DNA from: Gracilaria domingensis
Lineage: Eukaryota; Rhodophyta; Florideophyceae; Gracilariales; Gracilariaceae
Assembly: GCA_022539475.1 (NCBI GenBank)
Contig: VCMS01000323.1
Span: forward strand, 1 to 64,000
Length of the DNA: 64,000 nt
Direction: 5' to 3'
The translations under genes were made by a program, and so were the position numbers. The notes under the pieces were generated by a model, which saw only the letters and a program-made list of their open reading frames with translations, was not told the DNA's origin and ran no database searches. This document shows positions 1 through 10,969 of this stretch, piece after piece; position 1 is the first letter of the stretch; each line of letters begins with the position of its first letter.

Positions 1-564
1 CTTACATATAGCATCTTCTAAGAATCCGACATCCCCGTGCTGGTATGGGGGTGTTCACGGAACATAAGATATTGGCTGGGGAAACTATCTGTCATTTCTA
101 TGGAACTTTGGTATACACGGATCTGACGAACCGGAAGGAAAGACACTTAACGTATGGAAGTGGCTGTCTCGGAGCAACTCCAGTGCGGTACAAGTTGTTT
201 TCTATGATGGTCACTGTGACTGGTACGGAGTTTTCTGCACCTGAGGAACAGACCAGGACAGGCTCAGGATAGAAAGGAGAGCGAAGTCTACATTGTCCCG
301 GCGCCTTTTTGTATCGGGGGCTACATTAACGACGCCGGATATCATGCCGGGGATCCCGATTTATCGGAGCCCCGGTCAAACAGGACTCGAAGTGCCAATG
401 TGCAGGTGGTGGAAGCGAAGTCCGTGATACAGTTCAAGTCAGACCTTTCTAACTATGCTCTACTTCGTTGTAGAGCAGTAAGAGATATTGAGAGGGGCGA
501 AGAGTTGTATTTCGACTACGGAGAGCAGTACGCCTGGGACTGGGCTCTGACATTGGAGCAATAG
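1..564 (+). pseudogene. SET-domain protein, transposon copy A (5'-truncated, frameshifted)
   Basis: This is the C-terminal part of a SET-domain lysine methyltransferase-like protein, cut by the window edge. In successive frames I read the SET start (GVFTEHKILAGETI, then FYG), a middle block (GGYIND, then SANVQV) that resembles the usual asparagine-histidine region, and the end (IERGEELYFDYGEQYAW), which matches the SET motif GEEL-x-x-DYG with the catalytic-type tyrosine. The reading frame breaks near positions 24, 235 and 275. Compared with the second copy on the minus strand near 58677-59240, this copy has an extra A near 24, one extra T near 234 and one extra G near 278. The stop is TAG at 562-564. 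The target could be a histone or another protein. The SET identity is solid; activity is doubtful because of the shifts. Confidence 0.65.
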
Positions 565-816
565 ATGAGTTCAGTAGCGAATACAAAGTAAATATGCTTG
601 TGAGTGTTGCAGCTGCCTGCAATACGCGTTGTTGTACATGTACACTGGAGCTCTTCATCTGTAACGGCGATATTTGCGACCCATTGGGCACCTCAAATTC
701 CTAAAAAGCAGGAACTGCGGAGTCTCCCGGAATATCTGAACCATGCACCCCCCCCCCCCCACCCCCTCCCCCCCTCCCCAACAATTTCGTTTCATTACCC
801 TGTTTATCTCCACACC
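565..816. other. Intergenic spacer with poly-C tract
   Basis: This short spacer separates the SET reading frame from the next co-directional gene. It holds a C-rich homopolymer-like tract at about 747-780 (runs of C broken by single A and T) just before the probable ATG at 817. The other transposon copy has the same tract but shorter, so it is length-variable. It may be a core promoter or leader; I see no clear TATA box. Confidence 0.4.
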
Positions 817-3212
817 ATGGGTATAACGCCGAGAAAGCGAAATAGTACGCAGCGGAACAAGAGTGGACAGAAGAAGAGAAGAGCATCGGATGATACGAAT
901 CAGGCTACAAGCACCGCACTTCCAAAACGGAAGTCGTCCTCGACGAAGGAGAGAGTCAGTGGGCGTCCTTCTACAGGACTCTCTCGCCCATCTCGCAGCG
1001 GAGCGTCTTCCGGGATTGCGTCAAGAATTCGTGGATCAGCGAACGATGTCGTGCCGTCAACTGCCGATAATGCAAATCGTGCATCTGTCTCTGCTCCTCA
1101 AGAAGATGAGGTAACTCGGCCAAGCGGGTCAGGACAGGAGGGCATGACAACTGGAACCGAAGAGGTTCGTATGACACCAAAACCTTCATGTCCCCGGCCG
1201 ATATCGAAGACCGGAGCTACTGGGGCGCGGGTTACGCCGCCCAGTGGATCTGGACAACAAGGGACAATGACGAGAAGTCGTGAGAGTCCTAGTATATTAA
1301 GATCGTCACGTCCATCCCTCTCTTCTAGAACTGGGGCCGCTATGAATCGTATCATGCCTCGCAATGGGTCCGGACAAGGGAGAAACACAATAAGAAATCG
1401 AGAGACAACTGATAGACGAGTTACTTTTCGACCTTCCCCTCTTTCCAGAACGGGGCCGTTGCAGCTCGTACGAGGCCCAATTCATCTGATATACCATGCC
1501 ATGGAGGAGGACATACACGGGAGTTGGAGCTCGGAGCCGTGCCAAGGGTGGACACAGAACGCCTGCAGCCTCTCGTGGCTAAGGCTATGGCACATGAGGA
1601 TAGTTCCGATAACGAAATAACACCGAATCCTGCGGCATTACCGGGGCCTGTCGCCGAAGAAGCTAGGGAAATAACGGAAGATATCCAAACTGGTGTGAAT
1701 TCAAGCTCTATGAACAGACCTGATCTTTTAAATGAACTGAATTGCTTGAAAGAAAAGGTTAAGACGCTACAAGAGGACTTGATGGTTCGGGGAATTCTAG
1801 TGAAGGTCGCCCAAGAGCAGAGTACGGCTTTGAAAAAGAGGCTTGAAGAGAAGGATCTAGTCATTGAAGGGCTCAGAGGGGCACTGAAACAGGAGGGAGA
1901 TAGGAGTACACGTGCTGGTGAACCTGGGCAGACAGGTCGAAAGAAGCATAAAATTGAGGTGTGCGACGAGTTTCGAGGGGTTGCTCGAGCAGTGTATCAC
2001 AACATGCTGACGTGGGCAAGGAGAGAAACAAGTGAGCTATGGCTCGAAGGTGAGTCGCTCACCCGAAATTGGGGTAACCGTGCCGAGAAGGTGGAAGACG
2101 CAACTGAGAGTGGGGAAGGGCTTATTGAGCCGGAGGAAGGTGGTTCATACATGGTTCCTAAAAACCCCGTGGAGCTCTTGGGCAGTTTTGGCATGTTCAC
2201 ACCGTCGGTAGAGGGGGGGCCAGATGCTTTGCTGAAGAAAATGGTTGAAAGCGAGTTGAAGGAGTTGAGCTGGGAAGGTATTAGAAAAGCATCTCTTACC
2301 GACAGGTGTATACTGGAACTTTGTGCAGATATGTGCCTTAGGCAGAGAATGCGGCAGACCATGAGTGACGTCGTGGGCGTTCGTAAGAGAAATACGAGGG
2401 ATAAACTATTTCTGCTCCTGGGGTACGATCTGATTTGGAGAAGAACAAAGCTGGTAGAAGAGAATGCTGACGAACTCACAATGCAGTTGAAGGAAGCGCA
2501 GGAGAACATACTGCGTTTTGACGAAAATGGTGTACCGAACACTTCATGGTGGAGAAAAGCCCCATTTGTTCGTCTAAAGTACTCCAATGCGGACAATGTC
2601 GAGGATATGCCGACGGAAGATCAAGACTTGTTCTTCCGAAACCGTGTCGGGGTACAAGTGCTGAAGGAGTTTATTGGGTATGATGTGGAAGACAAGGATA
2701 CGGGCACCTTTTTAGATGGCACAATACTGTTGCTCGCACGTTTGGACGCTTGGGTGTTGACGGTTGTGAGCCTTCTAAGTACGGATGTGTCAAGGGGTGG
2801 CCAGAGACAGAAACTGTTTACAAAGAAGTTTGCTGAACTGCTACCTCTGTGTTTAAAGAATGTTCTGGGGGATGTTAGGCAACATGTCTTGAGGACCAAT
2901 TCCAGCGAGTTTCATAATTTTGGAACGACAACGGAAGATTGGACTAAGGTTCTTGGTAATGACATGAGAGAGGCTACATTTGGATATCGAATGCCGTCGA
3001 ACGGAAGACTTTACCTCACTGTGAAAGAACAATTTTTTATTGACAGTGTGAGCCGAAGATTGGGGTCTATTAGCGATTGCTTCGTTGGTGAATGCGAGGA
3101 AGGGGATATGGAGTTCAAGGAAATGGACATGAACGATTTCGGAATTAACACAGGATCACAAGAAAAGGCACCACAAGGTGAACATGTAGAAGATGGAGCC
3201 CTTAATGTTTAA
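817..3212 (+). pseudogene. Transposon-encoded Ser/Arg-rich coiled-coil protein (ORF2), copy A, one frameshift
   Basis: This is an unrecognised protein of 798 codons. I chose the ATG at 817 (MGITPRKRNSTQRNKSG) because it follows the C-rich leader and starts a conserved basic sequence. The first 200 residues are Ser/Arg/Pro-rich and hold about four degenerate repeats of the type R-x-SGSGQ-x-G-x-x-T-x-x-RE, suggesting a disordered nucleic-acid-binding tail. A coiled-coil-like stretch follows (NELNCLKEKVKTLQEDL, then LKKRLEEKDLVIEGL). The C-terminal 400 residues look globular and have no family I know. A one-base deletion in a G run near 1455 (four Gs here, five in copy B) breaks the frame. The gene is co-directional with the SET gene and its stop overlaps the transposase stop by 11 bp. 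It could be a capsid- or Gag-like structural protein or a transposase partner; that is inference. Confidence 0.6.
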
Positions 3213-6200
3213 GGCTGTACAAGATCAACGTGCTCAGTTGGTCCTTCATCTGAATCATGATAGAATCGATTGATGTAGAATCGGTGTTGGAACCATTGAA
3301 GTGGAGGACAAAAAGGTGGAGCAGGGTAGTTTGATCGAACAACATGGACAGTTCCCTGTAGTGCAGAAGCCGGAACCATCCCGTACCAGAAGGAGTTAAC
3401 TCTACGATAGTCTCCGCTTTGGAATGACGAGGGAACGGAAGAGTGTGGTTCTTTTCATCGTTTGTAGCCCACCGTAAAGATATGCATTTCAATATGTGGT
3501 CGATGTTTGTTGCGGGGGGTAAAACCTCGAAATACCGGACGAATGCCACCTCTGGTGCGGTAAGTGCAGAATCAAGGAGAGATATTCGAATCAGAGCGAC
3601 TACCTGGGCAACCCAAGTCTCTGAATCTTCTCCGCTTACCAATACAGTGGAAAACTTTGGCTTTCTACTGGGACCAAATGCTGGAGAAGCGAAGACACGT
3701 TGGATGATGGGGTATTTGGGTCGTCCCAGCTTAAGTGCCTTAGAAGACGAATCGAAGTGTTCAAGAGTCGGAACGAAACCGCCTTTCACGACGGCCGAAT
3801 TCACCAGAGTTATCCTTGTCTTTTCTGGGAAGTATGTAATAGAGTGCTCATCCAGTGTTTCTTTCACGAGACTGAGGAAAGGAGGAAGGGCCTGTTGACC
3901 AATTTGATCAAGAATCGACCTTGTGTCCGTACTTGAGAACATTTCTCTAACAGCAGTCCATGTTTTTGAACTGGACATACTTGAAACACAATGTTGAAGA
4001 GCTCGTAAAGTGAAAGAACGCCCTCTCATTGCAAACCGAGGAAGCTGTGTGGAAGTTCCTGGTAAACCTGGATTACGCTGGTAAGGAGTATTGCCATTCC
4101 ATTGCTTTCTAACATGTCCGTGCTCAATGGAGCGAATAGTCTCCTCCACAGCCGTTGCTGTTCTTCTGGACGTCTTTTTGTAGTGTCTTTTAAATAGCAG
4201 GTGTGCATGTTCGTATATGCCTGCGTCGTAATACTTGATACTTCCCAGACGGCGAATATCGTCCACGAGATGATCGAGAAGATGAAACTTCAGAGTTCCC
4301 AGTCTGGAGGGATGAAAATCCGCCAGAGTCTTTGTTGCGGAACGCTTGAAGGCTTCAATCTCCGAACTAAGACACAGGAGAGAGCTTTCAGTCCAATACG
4401 GGTCACGATTGTATCTGAATAAGGTCGAGAGCAAGTCCGAGTACTGAGAGAAAACGGTTGTGATTGGGGCAACGTCCTGTTCTCCACAGCATATGTCAAA
4501 GAATGCTCCTATGAAGGGAAAGACCATGTCAAGTGCTTTGTAGTTTTTGGCCTCCAGCATTCCACGGAGACCGTCTTTCGTGAAGATACCATTCAAAGAT
4601 TTGCCTTTCTCCTGCGTGGAGAAATCGATATGTAAACCTTTGGCAGGAGAATCGCGTTCTATGGCAGCTAGAATTGCGTTTGCATGGTTGAGGAGTTGGG
4701 TGCGTATCGTTCGAAATGAACGCGATGCAGATGTTCCTATTGTGGTGCACAGGGTGTCTGACTGCAGTCTCTCGATTGTGGCCGTTTTTATCAACTTTGA
4801 GATGCCGAGATGCAAGTTGTGTAATGGTTCGAATGAGAACAGACTGTATGGAGACAATCCCGGGATCATTCCAAGGCTTACGGAAGTTTCGAGGAACGAA
4901 GGAATGAGAGATATGGAATTTGAACGCATCAGAGTATCCGCTTGAGATCTCCTCCCTCGCACGACGTGGACGTCTTTCCGCCTCGTCTTTTTGTGCATGT
5001 TGCAAGATAGCTGTGTATGTCTTTCGGATGCTTTTCGTGTGCTTTTGAGAACGTCCGTTGAATGAGGTGGGAATAGGACTGCATAAAGATGAGCGAGGGG
5101 CTTTGCATCTATGACACGGGCTTTCCGTTTTGGTGCCATGAAGAATAGACAGAATGTCCTTAGCCTCAGGAATATCCGCACAATAACTTGCAAGCAGAGG
5201 ATGGCACACTCGACTTAGTTTGTCTTCGCCGATGAACTGAAAACCTTTCTGCGTGAGATTTAGAATGGGCTCCAGGACTTGACGAAGAGATTCTTGAAGG
5301 ATTTGCATCCTGGACTCGCGTAGAGACTTGCTAGAAACAAATGGCATTGCGTCTGCTTCAGATGCGGAAACCTCGATCAGTGTGGTAGGGAAGTATGCCA
5401 CTACTGTGAGGTCATCACGGATACACTTACGGCGAAGCTGGTCGGAGAAGTTGAGAAATATGAGGTGAAGAGGATAGGCGGTAACCGATGTTTGCTTTAG
5501 AGTTGTTGAAGACTTATCGGTGTATACCTGCAGAAGACCTACGAAAGATTCACTGTAACTTATTTCTTGGGAGTACCACACTATTCTACTATCCAAAGAG
5601 CCCATGACCATTTCCTTAAGTTTTGAGGTGGCGTCTCTTGCGAGAGAGCCGGACATGGGGTGAGATATTTTCGTGGAGTGGGTCTGAGGTATAGGGTGGA
5701 AGAATGTGTTTTCGTTGTTAGCCAACTGGAGCTGTTTCACAAGTGTCTGAACGGGGTCTCTCGTGTAGAGGGTGGCGCTGAACTTACATCCTTCTGGCGA
5801 GACAGTTCTGCGATTGAAACCGTCCTTTGAGGCGTATCGTTCGAAAATGGCCTTCTTCAGTTCTGTACAGCGCTTGGAACTTGTTATGGTCTCGTTGAAT
5901 CGCTTTTGCGAGAATCGCGGGTCCCGAAGTAGCCCAATTAGCTCGTCCGCCTCACGATGACCAAGGTTGGAAGCTACTGAAGCCAGACAAACCGTGAGAT
6001 AATCCATATGCAAATCACCGAGGGCCTCCTCAGAAGGCACTGGGCGGGAACTGCTTCCGTGTTCTCGCTCTAATGACGCGGGAGCCGGGGAAGGAGAAAC
6101 ACAATGCAAAGTGTCCGGAATGGGAGGGGCGCACGGAGTGGGGTCGACGATGTCCTCGGACACTGGAGGCTCGGGAAGGCGACAAGGGGCAGTGACCGTT

Positions 6201-6388
6201 TCGGAAGATGCGGGCGCGGGTGCGGAAAGCTTGAGACGCTTGCTTCTCCGAATGGGCCGGCTATTGTCGTCTTCCAGCGCTGCTTTCAGACGAAACGGGC
6301 AATGGTTGACATGCTGTTGAAGGGATAAGACTCCTCGGCGAGTAACGAAGGGGCACCCACGCTTCTTATGTGTACAGTAGTAGACCAT
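3202..6388 (-). pseudogene. Plavaka/CACTA-like DDE transposase, copy A, frameshifted
   Basis: This is probably the transposase of the large element. I chose the ATG at 6388 (MVYYCTHKKRGCPF) because it has a CCATGG context and copy B keeps it, while the in-frame ATG at 6484 is absent from B. The N-terminus carries a C-x6-C then H-x3-H zinc-finger-like motif, followed by a basic, proline-rich linker. The core has the layout typical of Plavaka-type transposases: a TAYPLHLIFLNFSDQLRRK block, a CHRCKAPR Cys pair, an LHNLHLG block and a C-terminal LKFHLLDHLVDDIRRLG with a downstream E-x-x-H. I could not assign the catalytic acidic triad with certainty. A two-base deletion near 4955 shifts the frame relative to copy B. 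The C-terminal end, lost from frame in B, is intact here and ends at the TAA overlapping ORF2. Confidence 0.6.
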
Positions 6389-6751
6389 GGGAAGAAGAAC
6401 TGAACGAGAAACGACGACAAAGACTGCAAGGGAAGGGCGTCCGAAGGGAGAAGGAGGTCGAGCGACAGTCAAGATCGACGTCATGCTGAGAACGGAGAAT
6501 ATATTTTGAGTTCAAATCACGTGCTTTCGTTCAAAAAGGAACGTAGGTACACGTCGACCTCAACACAAGGGTGTACTTCTCGTATTATCTACCACTGGTT
6601 ATAAACCTGTGGTTTCGCAACGTTGTACGCTGTACACCTGTCCAATCTCGCACAGAAAAATAAATCTCTTCCCTCCGCCGCCGCCGCCGCGCCTCCGACG
6701 TCCGACCTTCCCTTACCGTCGTGATCCGTGCCATCCACATCCTCGCGTTAT

Positions 6752-6833
6752 ACTCCGCTCCGTCCTTCTTTTTTCCTCCCTGTACTTTATGGAGGTTCCT
6801 TAAAGTAGAGGGCGGAAAAAAGTAGGACGGAGT
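6752..6833. repeat. Fold-back inverted repeat in transposon copy A
   Basis: The two arms (6752-6793 and 6794-6833) are imperfect reverse complements sharing ACTCC, CTTTTTTCC, CCCT and TACTTTA blocks, with almost no loop. Copy B has the equivalent structure at 52411-52492 with different mismatches. It could form a cruciform or an RNA hairpin. Confidence 0.7.
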
Positions 6834-7229
6834 CATCCGTATCTCACGGATGTATTCCGTGCAGTCTTTTCGTAGGTTCTCTTCCATATTCTTCTATGTA
6901 TCTTTGCTCTAAACTAACCCATCCTCACCACGTTTTTTCGCGCTATTCGACATGTAAACGGCAGAAAATAAGCTTTGGGTTACCGGGTTCCCGTTTTCAG
7001 CCTCCAACTCGTTCCATTTGTTCAACTACGTTCTGCTTACGATATGTTCCATCTTGTTCTACGTCTTGCTACTAACATTGACGTGATTGAAGGTAACCAC
7101 TATTTGACGTGCGTCCTTTGTATTTCTTCCGACGTCCACAACGACTGTAAGTACGCAACCAGTTTCATTTCGTCTCTCAAGATCGATCTCTGACTGCTCG
7201 TGTAACCTATCACGCGGTATTGCCGATCT

Positions 7230-7660
7230 TGGTTCACTTTGTTGCGCCATAGGCGTCTCTAGCTTCTCGCATCTTGCGCTACTTTTGGTTTGTTGGCGAT
7301 CTTGGTTCCGCCATAGACTCTTCTCTCTTCTCGCGTCTTGCGCTGCTTTTGGTGTATTGGCGATATTGGTTGATATTGGTTGACTGGCTCGGGCGATAGG
7401 TTCATCATTGGCAATCTTGGTTGACTAGGTTGCGCCATAGGATGGTCTCTCTCTTATCGCGTCTTGCGTTACTTTTGGTGCATTGGCGATATGGTTTGAC
7501 TTGGTTGCCTCATAGACTCGCCTCTCTTCTCGCGCCTTACGTTGATCTTCTTGTATTGGCGATCTTGGTTGACTGGCTTGCGGGATAGTCGATTCTGGTA
7601 CTTGGTTGCGACATAGGCTGCTCTCTCGTTTATCGCATTTTGCGGTATGTTTGCTGCATG
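7230..7660. repeat. Minisatellite within transposon copy A
   Basis: Four to five degenerate tandem units of about 85-90 bp share the phrases TTGGCGATNTTGGTTGAC, GCGCCATAG and CTCTCTTCTCGCGTCTTGCG. Copy B has a contracted version near 52080-52170 and instead duplicates a neighbouring segment, so this region is unstable in length. Confidence 0.6.
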
Positions 7661-7953
7661 GGTATTCTTGGTGTCGTTGCTTGTGAGTTCTCGCTTCGAC
7701 ACCTTTCGCGGTTTACGATGATATGGTGGGCTTGTAATCTAACCGATCCCTTTCCTGCTTCTCCTTCCGTTTGCGAGTTACCAGGTCCCTCGACTTTTCT
7801 AGCGCAACGTTTCTGTTTTGTTTTATCAATGGTACGTTCCATCGCATTTCAAATGTATCTAACGGATCATTGACTAACTTATGGATACTTTCTGCTTGCG
7901 TATACAGGTAAATGACTTTTGATGCGTACGTAGCTCACGAGTTGCAGGTGCAG

Positions 7954-8105
7954 GTTCCTCAAGTAGGGAACCATGCATCTGGGCATGGTTCCCTACATGA
8001 GGAACGGAGAGGATGAGGCGCTTCGCGCCTCATCCTCTCGGAGTGCGTATGTGTTCTACCGATCCAGCAATTTGGTGCAGGTGCCCTCTGCGGCATCTGC
8101 CGCAG
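7954..8105. repeat. Three consecutive palindromes near the transposon end (copy A)
   Basis: A long hairpin spans 7954-8005 (arms beginning GTTCCTC and ending GAGGAAC, each containing TAGGGAACCATGC or its complement). A perfect 15-bp-arm hairpin with a 3-nt loop spans 8007-8039 (arm GAGAGGATGAGGCGC). A third, 8-bp-arm palindrome spans 8088-8105 (CTGCGGCA arms). Copy B keeps all three at 51191-51342, in mirrored order. Confidence 0.85.
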
Positions 8106-8404
8106 ATTGGGCCTACATCCGATCCATCATGGGGAAATGGTACATGTAATATAGCGAAGTAGTGGTTAGCAAAAGCGGTCGATAGAAGAATAGATACGAA
8201 TAAAACGGTATGATTTCATAATGGGCATCATCTGTACTAGCACTAGTATTCCATGCGTTGCAGGGTATCATTCCGCAGAAGGTATCGTGTAATGTGCACC
8301 TTAATGGAAACTGAACCTAGACTTCGCGAAATACAGTTCAGGTAGCCCTCGACTAAAGAACTAGCACGAGTGGAAAACCCACCAGTATTTACTGCACAGC
8401 GATT

Positions 8405-8504
8405 CTGGACGACCCAAGCAATTATCTGCAGATTTTGAAATAATTGATCTCGATATTTTTTCAAAAAATTTACTGGACGACCCTTGCCAATTTCTGGACG
8501 ACCC
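8405..8504. repeat. Subterminal repeats CTGGACGACCC (copy A)
   Basis: Three exact copies of the 11-mer CTGGACGACCC lie at 8405, 8473 and 8494, within 135 bp of the inferred element end. Short subterminal repeats are the usual transposase-binding sites of CACTA-like elements; that role here is inferred. Confidence 0.65.
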
Positions 8505-8658
8505 TCGCCAAAAACTAGCATCTGCAAGAGACAGACGAAGTAAGAAACTGATGTCTACTGTCTTATGTGCGGTGCCGCTGTTCGTTGTCGTACGCTTCGC
8601 CTGCTCCTAAAATAAACCATTTAGTTCTCTGCAATCTTGCTTGTGGTTTTCCTGCTTA

Positions 8659-9511
8659 TGTAGAGCAAAACGCTCTGAACAGGAATGCACCGAGGTGCTT
8701 TTCATACTTGTTGATCCGTTATCGGCTTCTACACCTCATGTTATGAGAGGCTACTGTGGCAATGGCCCTGTTTTGGGATATGCCTAGGAAGAGTAGTGTT
8801 TCTGCACACGTGTGCTTGAGTTAGCCCGATGCGGGGTGCGCCGTAGCAGTCCTGTCACGGTTTCACACGTGTAGAGCGACGGCCGGCAGCGCCAGTTACT
8901 TAGATATTTTAGTTGATATTTTCAAGTGCCGTATATAGGTGGCGGCACCCGACGCCACTGCACGGGAAGTAAACCTCAAGAAGACTTCTGGCTCTGTCTT
9001 TCTTGCCGCTCGCGAACGGTCTTCCTCCCTAGCCGGGCAAACTGCCGCAACCCCGGGCTAATCACCCGACCTCTACCACCCAGTAGTCCTAGACCGTCGT
9101 TACGGCATCTTTTCTATTGTTGTACTGTTATTATTTCCGTCAAACGGCTCTTGTCACTCTGCCGTGTTATACAGGTTTGGCCCACATTGTCCGGGAATAT
9201 TTCCCAATCTGGCGGGTGAGTGCACCGCTATGCGGCTCGTCTGTCGTTCGTTTTGCCCAACACCGTTGGCATGGATATCTCCACCTGCTGTAGCTCGCCG
9301 TGAGCCATCGAATCTAGTGCCGGTTATACCCCATCTTACCCCCGACTGCACGCCCAGAACGGGGCTGCCCGTATTTACAACCGGCTTGTGTCAGCCTTAT
9401 CGGAGGGTTTTATCACTGTCCCCACCCCTACAGGGAGCAGGACGTAAACACCCTGTGGGTGCTTTTTTCACGACGCGTCTGTTGTTTGCTCGCACGTGGG
9501 TTTGCACCACA
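8659..9511 (+). mobile_element. Solo LTR (family starting TGTAGAGCAAAAC), with TSD
   Basis: This 853-bp sequence starts TGTAGAGCAAAAC and ends TTTGCACCACA, fitting the TG...CA ends of an LTR. It is flanked on both sides by the 5-bp direct repeat GCTTA (8654-8658 and 9512-9516). No internal retrotransposon sequence is attached, so it is a solo LTR left by LTR-LTR recombination. Related copies lie at 25866-26834 (same strand) and 48349-49207 (opposite strand). By eye the 48349 copy is about 75-80 percent similar. Confidence 0.85.
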
Positions 9512-10969
9512 GCTTACGCGTGACAGCATGTTTCCTATCATCCAGAGAATATTACGTGTTAGGACGCATTGTGTCCCGATGTGATGCGCCGCCTCCCTTC
9601 AATCCTACCATTGCAGAATGAAGTGTAGGTTACGACGCTAGCAACAGCGACAAAAACACGGAAGCCACTTTTCAAAACGCATACGGGAACAATGCTGACT
9701 GCACAGCACACACAGCAATTTTCTCACATGGCAACAGATTCATACGGGCATATACACTCGCTCATAGGGACAGCGAGATGCCCTCACTTCGAGCTCGAGA
9801 ACGCGGGTGGATGCGCGGTGACGACAACGTCAGTCGCCAGCAGGAACGTCCTTGACCATGGTAAACGCCCTTGTTCACGTTTCTTTCGTGCACAGCAGCA
9901 GCGTTCATGAGCTCCAAGAGGTACGCAGAAGCAGCAGTGGGCGACAAAAATCACAAATATGCGGGCCGTTGCATCATAGTCGTGATCAGACGCGCCGCAG
10001 CGCGCGATACGCAAGCTCATTATCAATTCAGCGCCCGTACGACGCCGCGCGGCGCCCAACATCTTCGTGCATCGTACGGGCGGGCGCTCCGCAGCAAACG
10101 GTAATCGTAACATACATAGTGATATCTGTGGCAGTTGCGTTCGTTTTGAAGAAACTGGCAAACGTAGTCGTTTAGAATAGATGCCTTGAACAGGTGGGCT
10201 ACGCTCCTGGATCGACGACCACAATCTTGGTACGGCTTTAACAAAAGCGTAACAAAGAAAAATGAAATCTAAGTCTTTATAAGGCTCCCTAGGGACTTTT
10301 TGAACAAGTTGTTTTAGCCAGGGCTTAATTTGTGACCGACTGACTGTATAGGAGAGTAGTTGATGAATGACTGACTGAATGGCAAATAGAAGAAATTTCA
10401 AGTCACAATAAGTCCTTTACAGTATATGTGGCCACAAATACAGGTTTCATATTGATAACAACTAATGAATCTAAACGTGTGTAATAGCAAAGCTCTTTTT
10501 CTCTAGGTACCGAAGCAATCTTAGTCTCATTTAGAGCTAGTCTCGAAAAAAATGTTGTTTTATAGCATCTTATCATCCGTTTATGGCAACTATAGTCTGC
10601 AAATTGGGACACTGTCAAATTGCGCATTCTATACATAGCACGTCTTTTTTTCTTTCAAAAACAGTAGCAAAATAAACAAAAAGATCTTTAAAAATATGAG
10701 CCGTGTCACACCGCGCATTCACGTCACTTTCTGGAGAGATAAACAACAATAGAAAACAACACATGAAACAAATTAAAACTGAGCAAAAAGAAAATCCTCG
10801 TATGAAGTGCATTGGGATTTGCCTGTAAAATATGTGGATGGTTCTACTTTTAAAACTCCTTCCGACTAATTTACGGCACAAAGAGATATGGACATGGCCG
10901 TGAAGCGCTCATTGGGGGGCATTCAATCATCATAAAAGTAGATTAAATAGACGTCCAGAACTAAAGGAT
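9512..10969. other. Gene-poor interval
   Basis: I see no convincing gene. The left half is GC-rich with a short palindrome-rich patch near 10020-10090 (CGCCGCGCGGCG). The right half becomes AT-rich. A hAT-like terminus (CAGGGCTTAATTTGTGAC) starts at 10319 and resembles the ends of the MITE at 36284-36775, but no partner end or target duplication was found. The 205-codon minus-strand open frame (9784-10401) has unremarkable composition and I do not support it. Confidence 0.4.

Larger units (their letters stand above)
6389..8537. mobile_element. Terminal non-coding region of the large transposon, copy A
   Basis: This is the promoter-proximal and terminal region of the element between the transposase start and the transposon end. 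From the inside out it holds a 38-bp-arm fold-back (6752-6833), a minisatellite of roughly 85-90 bp units (about 7230-7660), a coding-like minus-strand segment (about 7733-7924), three palindromes (7954-8105) and three copies of CTGGACGACCC (8405, 8473, 8494). Similarity to copy B stops abruptly after ACAGACG at 8537, which I take as the element end. No terminal inverted repeat can be confirmed because the other end of copy A is outside the window. Confidence 0.7.

Noticed and set aside
8243-8527. 94-codon frame conserved in both transposon copies (also 50769-51053)
   Set aside because: It spans the subterminal 11-mer repeats and the element end; near-identity of the copies explains its conservation, and no domain is visible.
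1-8537. An integrated giant virus rather than a transposon
   Set aside because: Three genes only, with a Plavaka-like transposase and subterminal repeats; no capsid, packaging ATPase or polymerase was seen.
9784-10401. 205-codon minus-strand frame
   Set aside because: Composition is uneven, no homology is recognised, and several shadow frames cover the same GC-rich patch.
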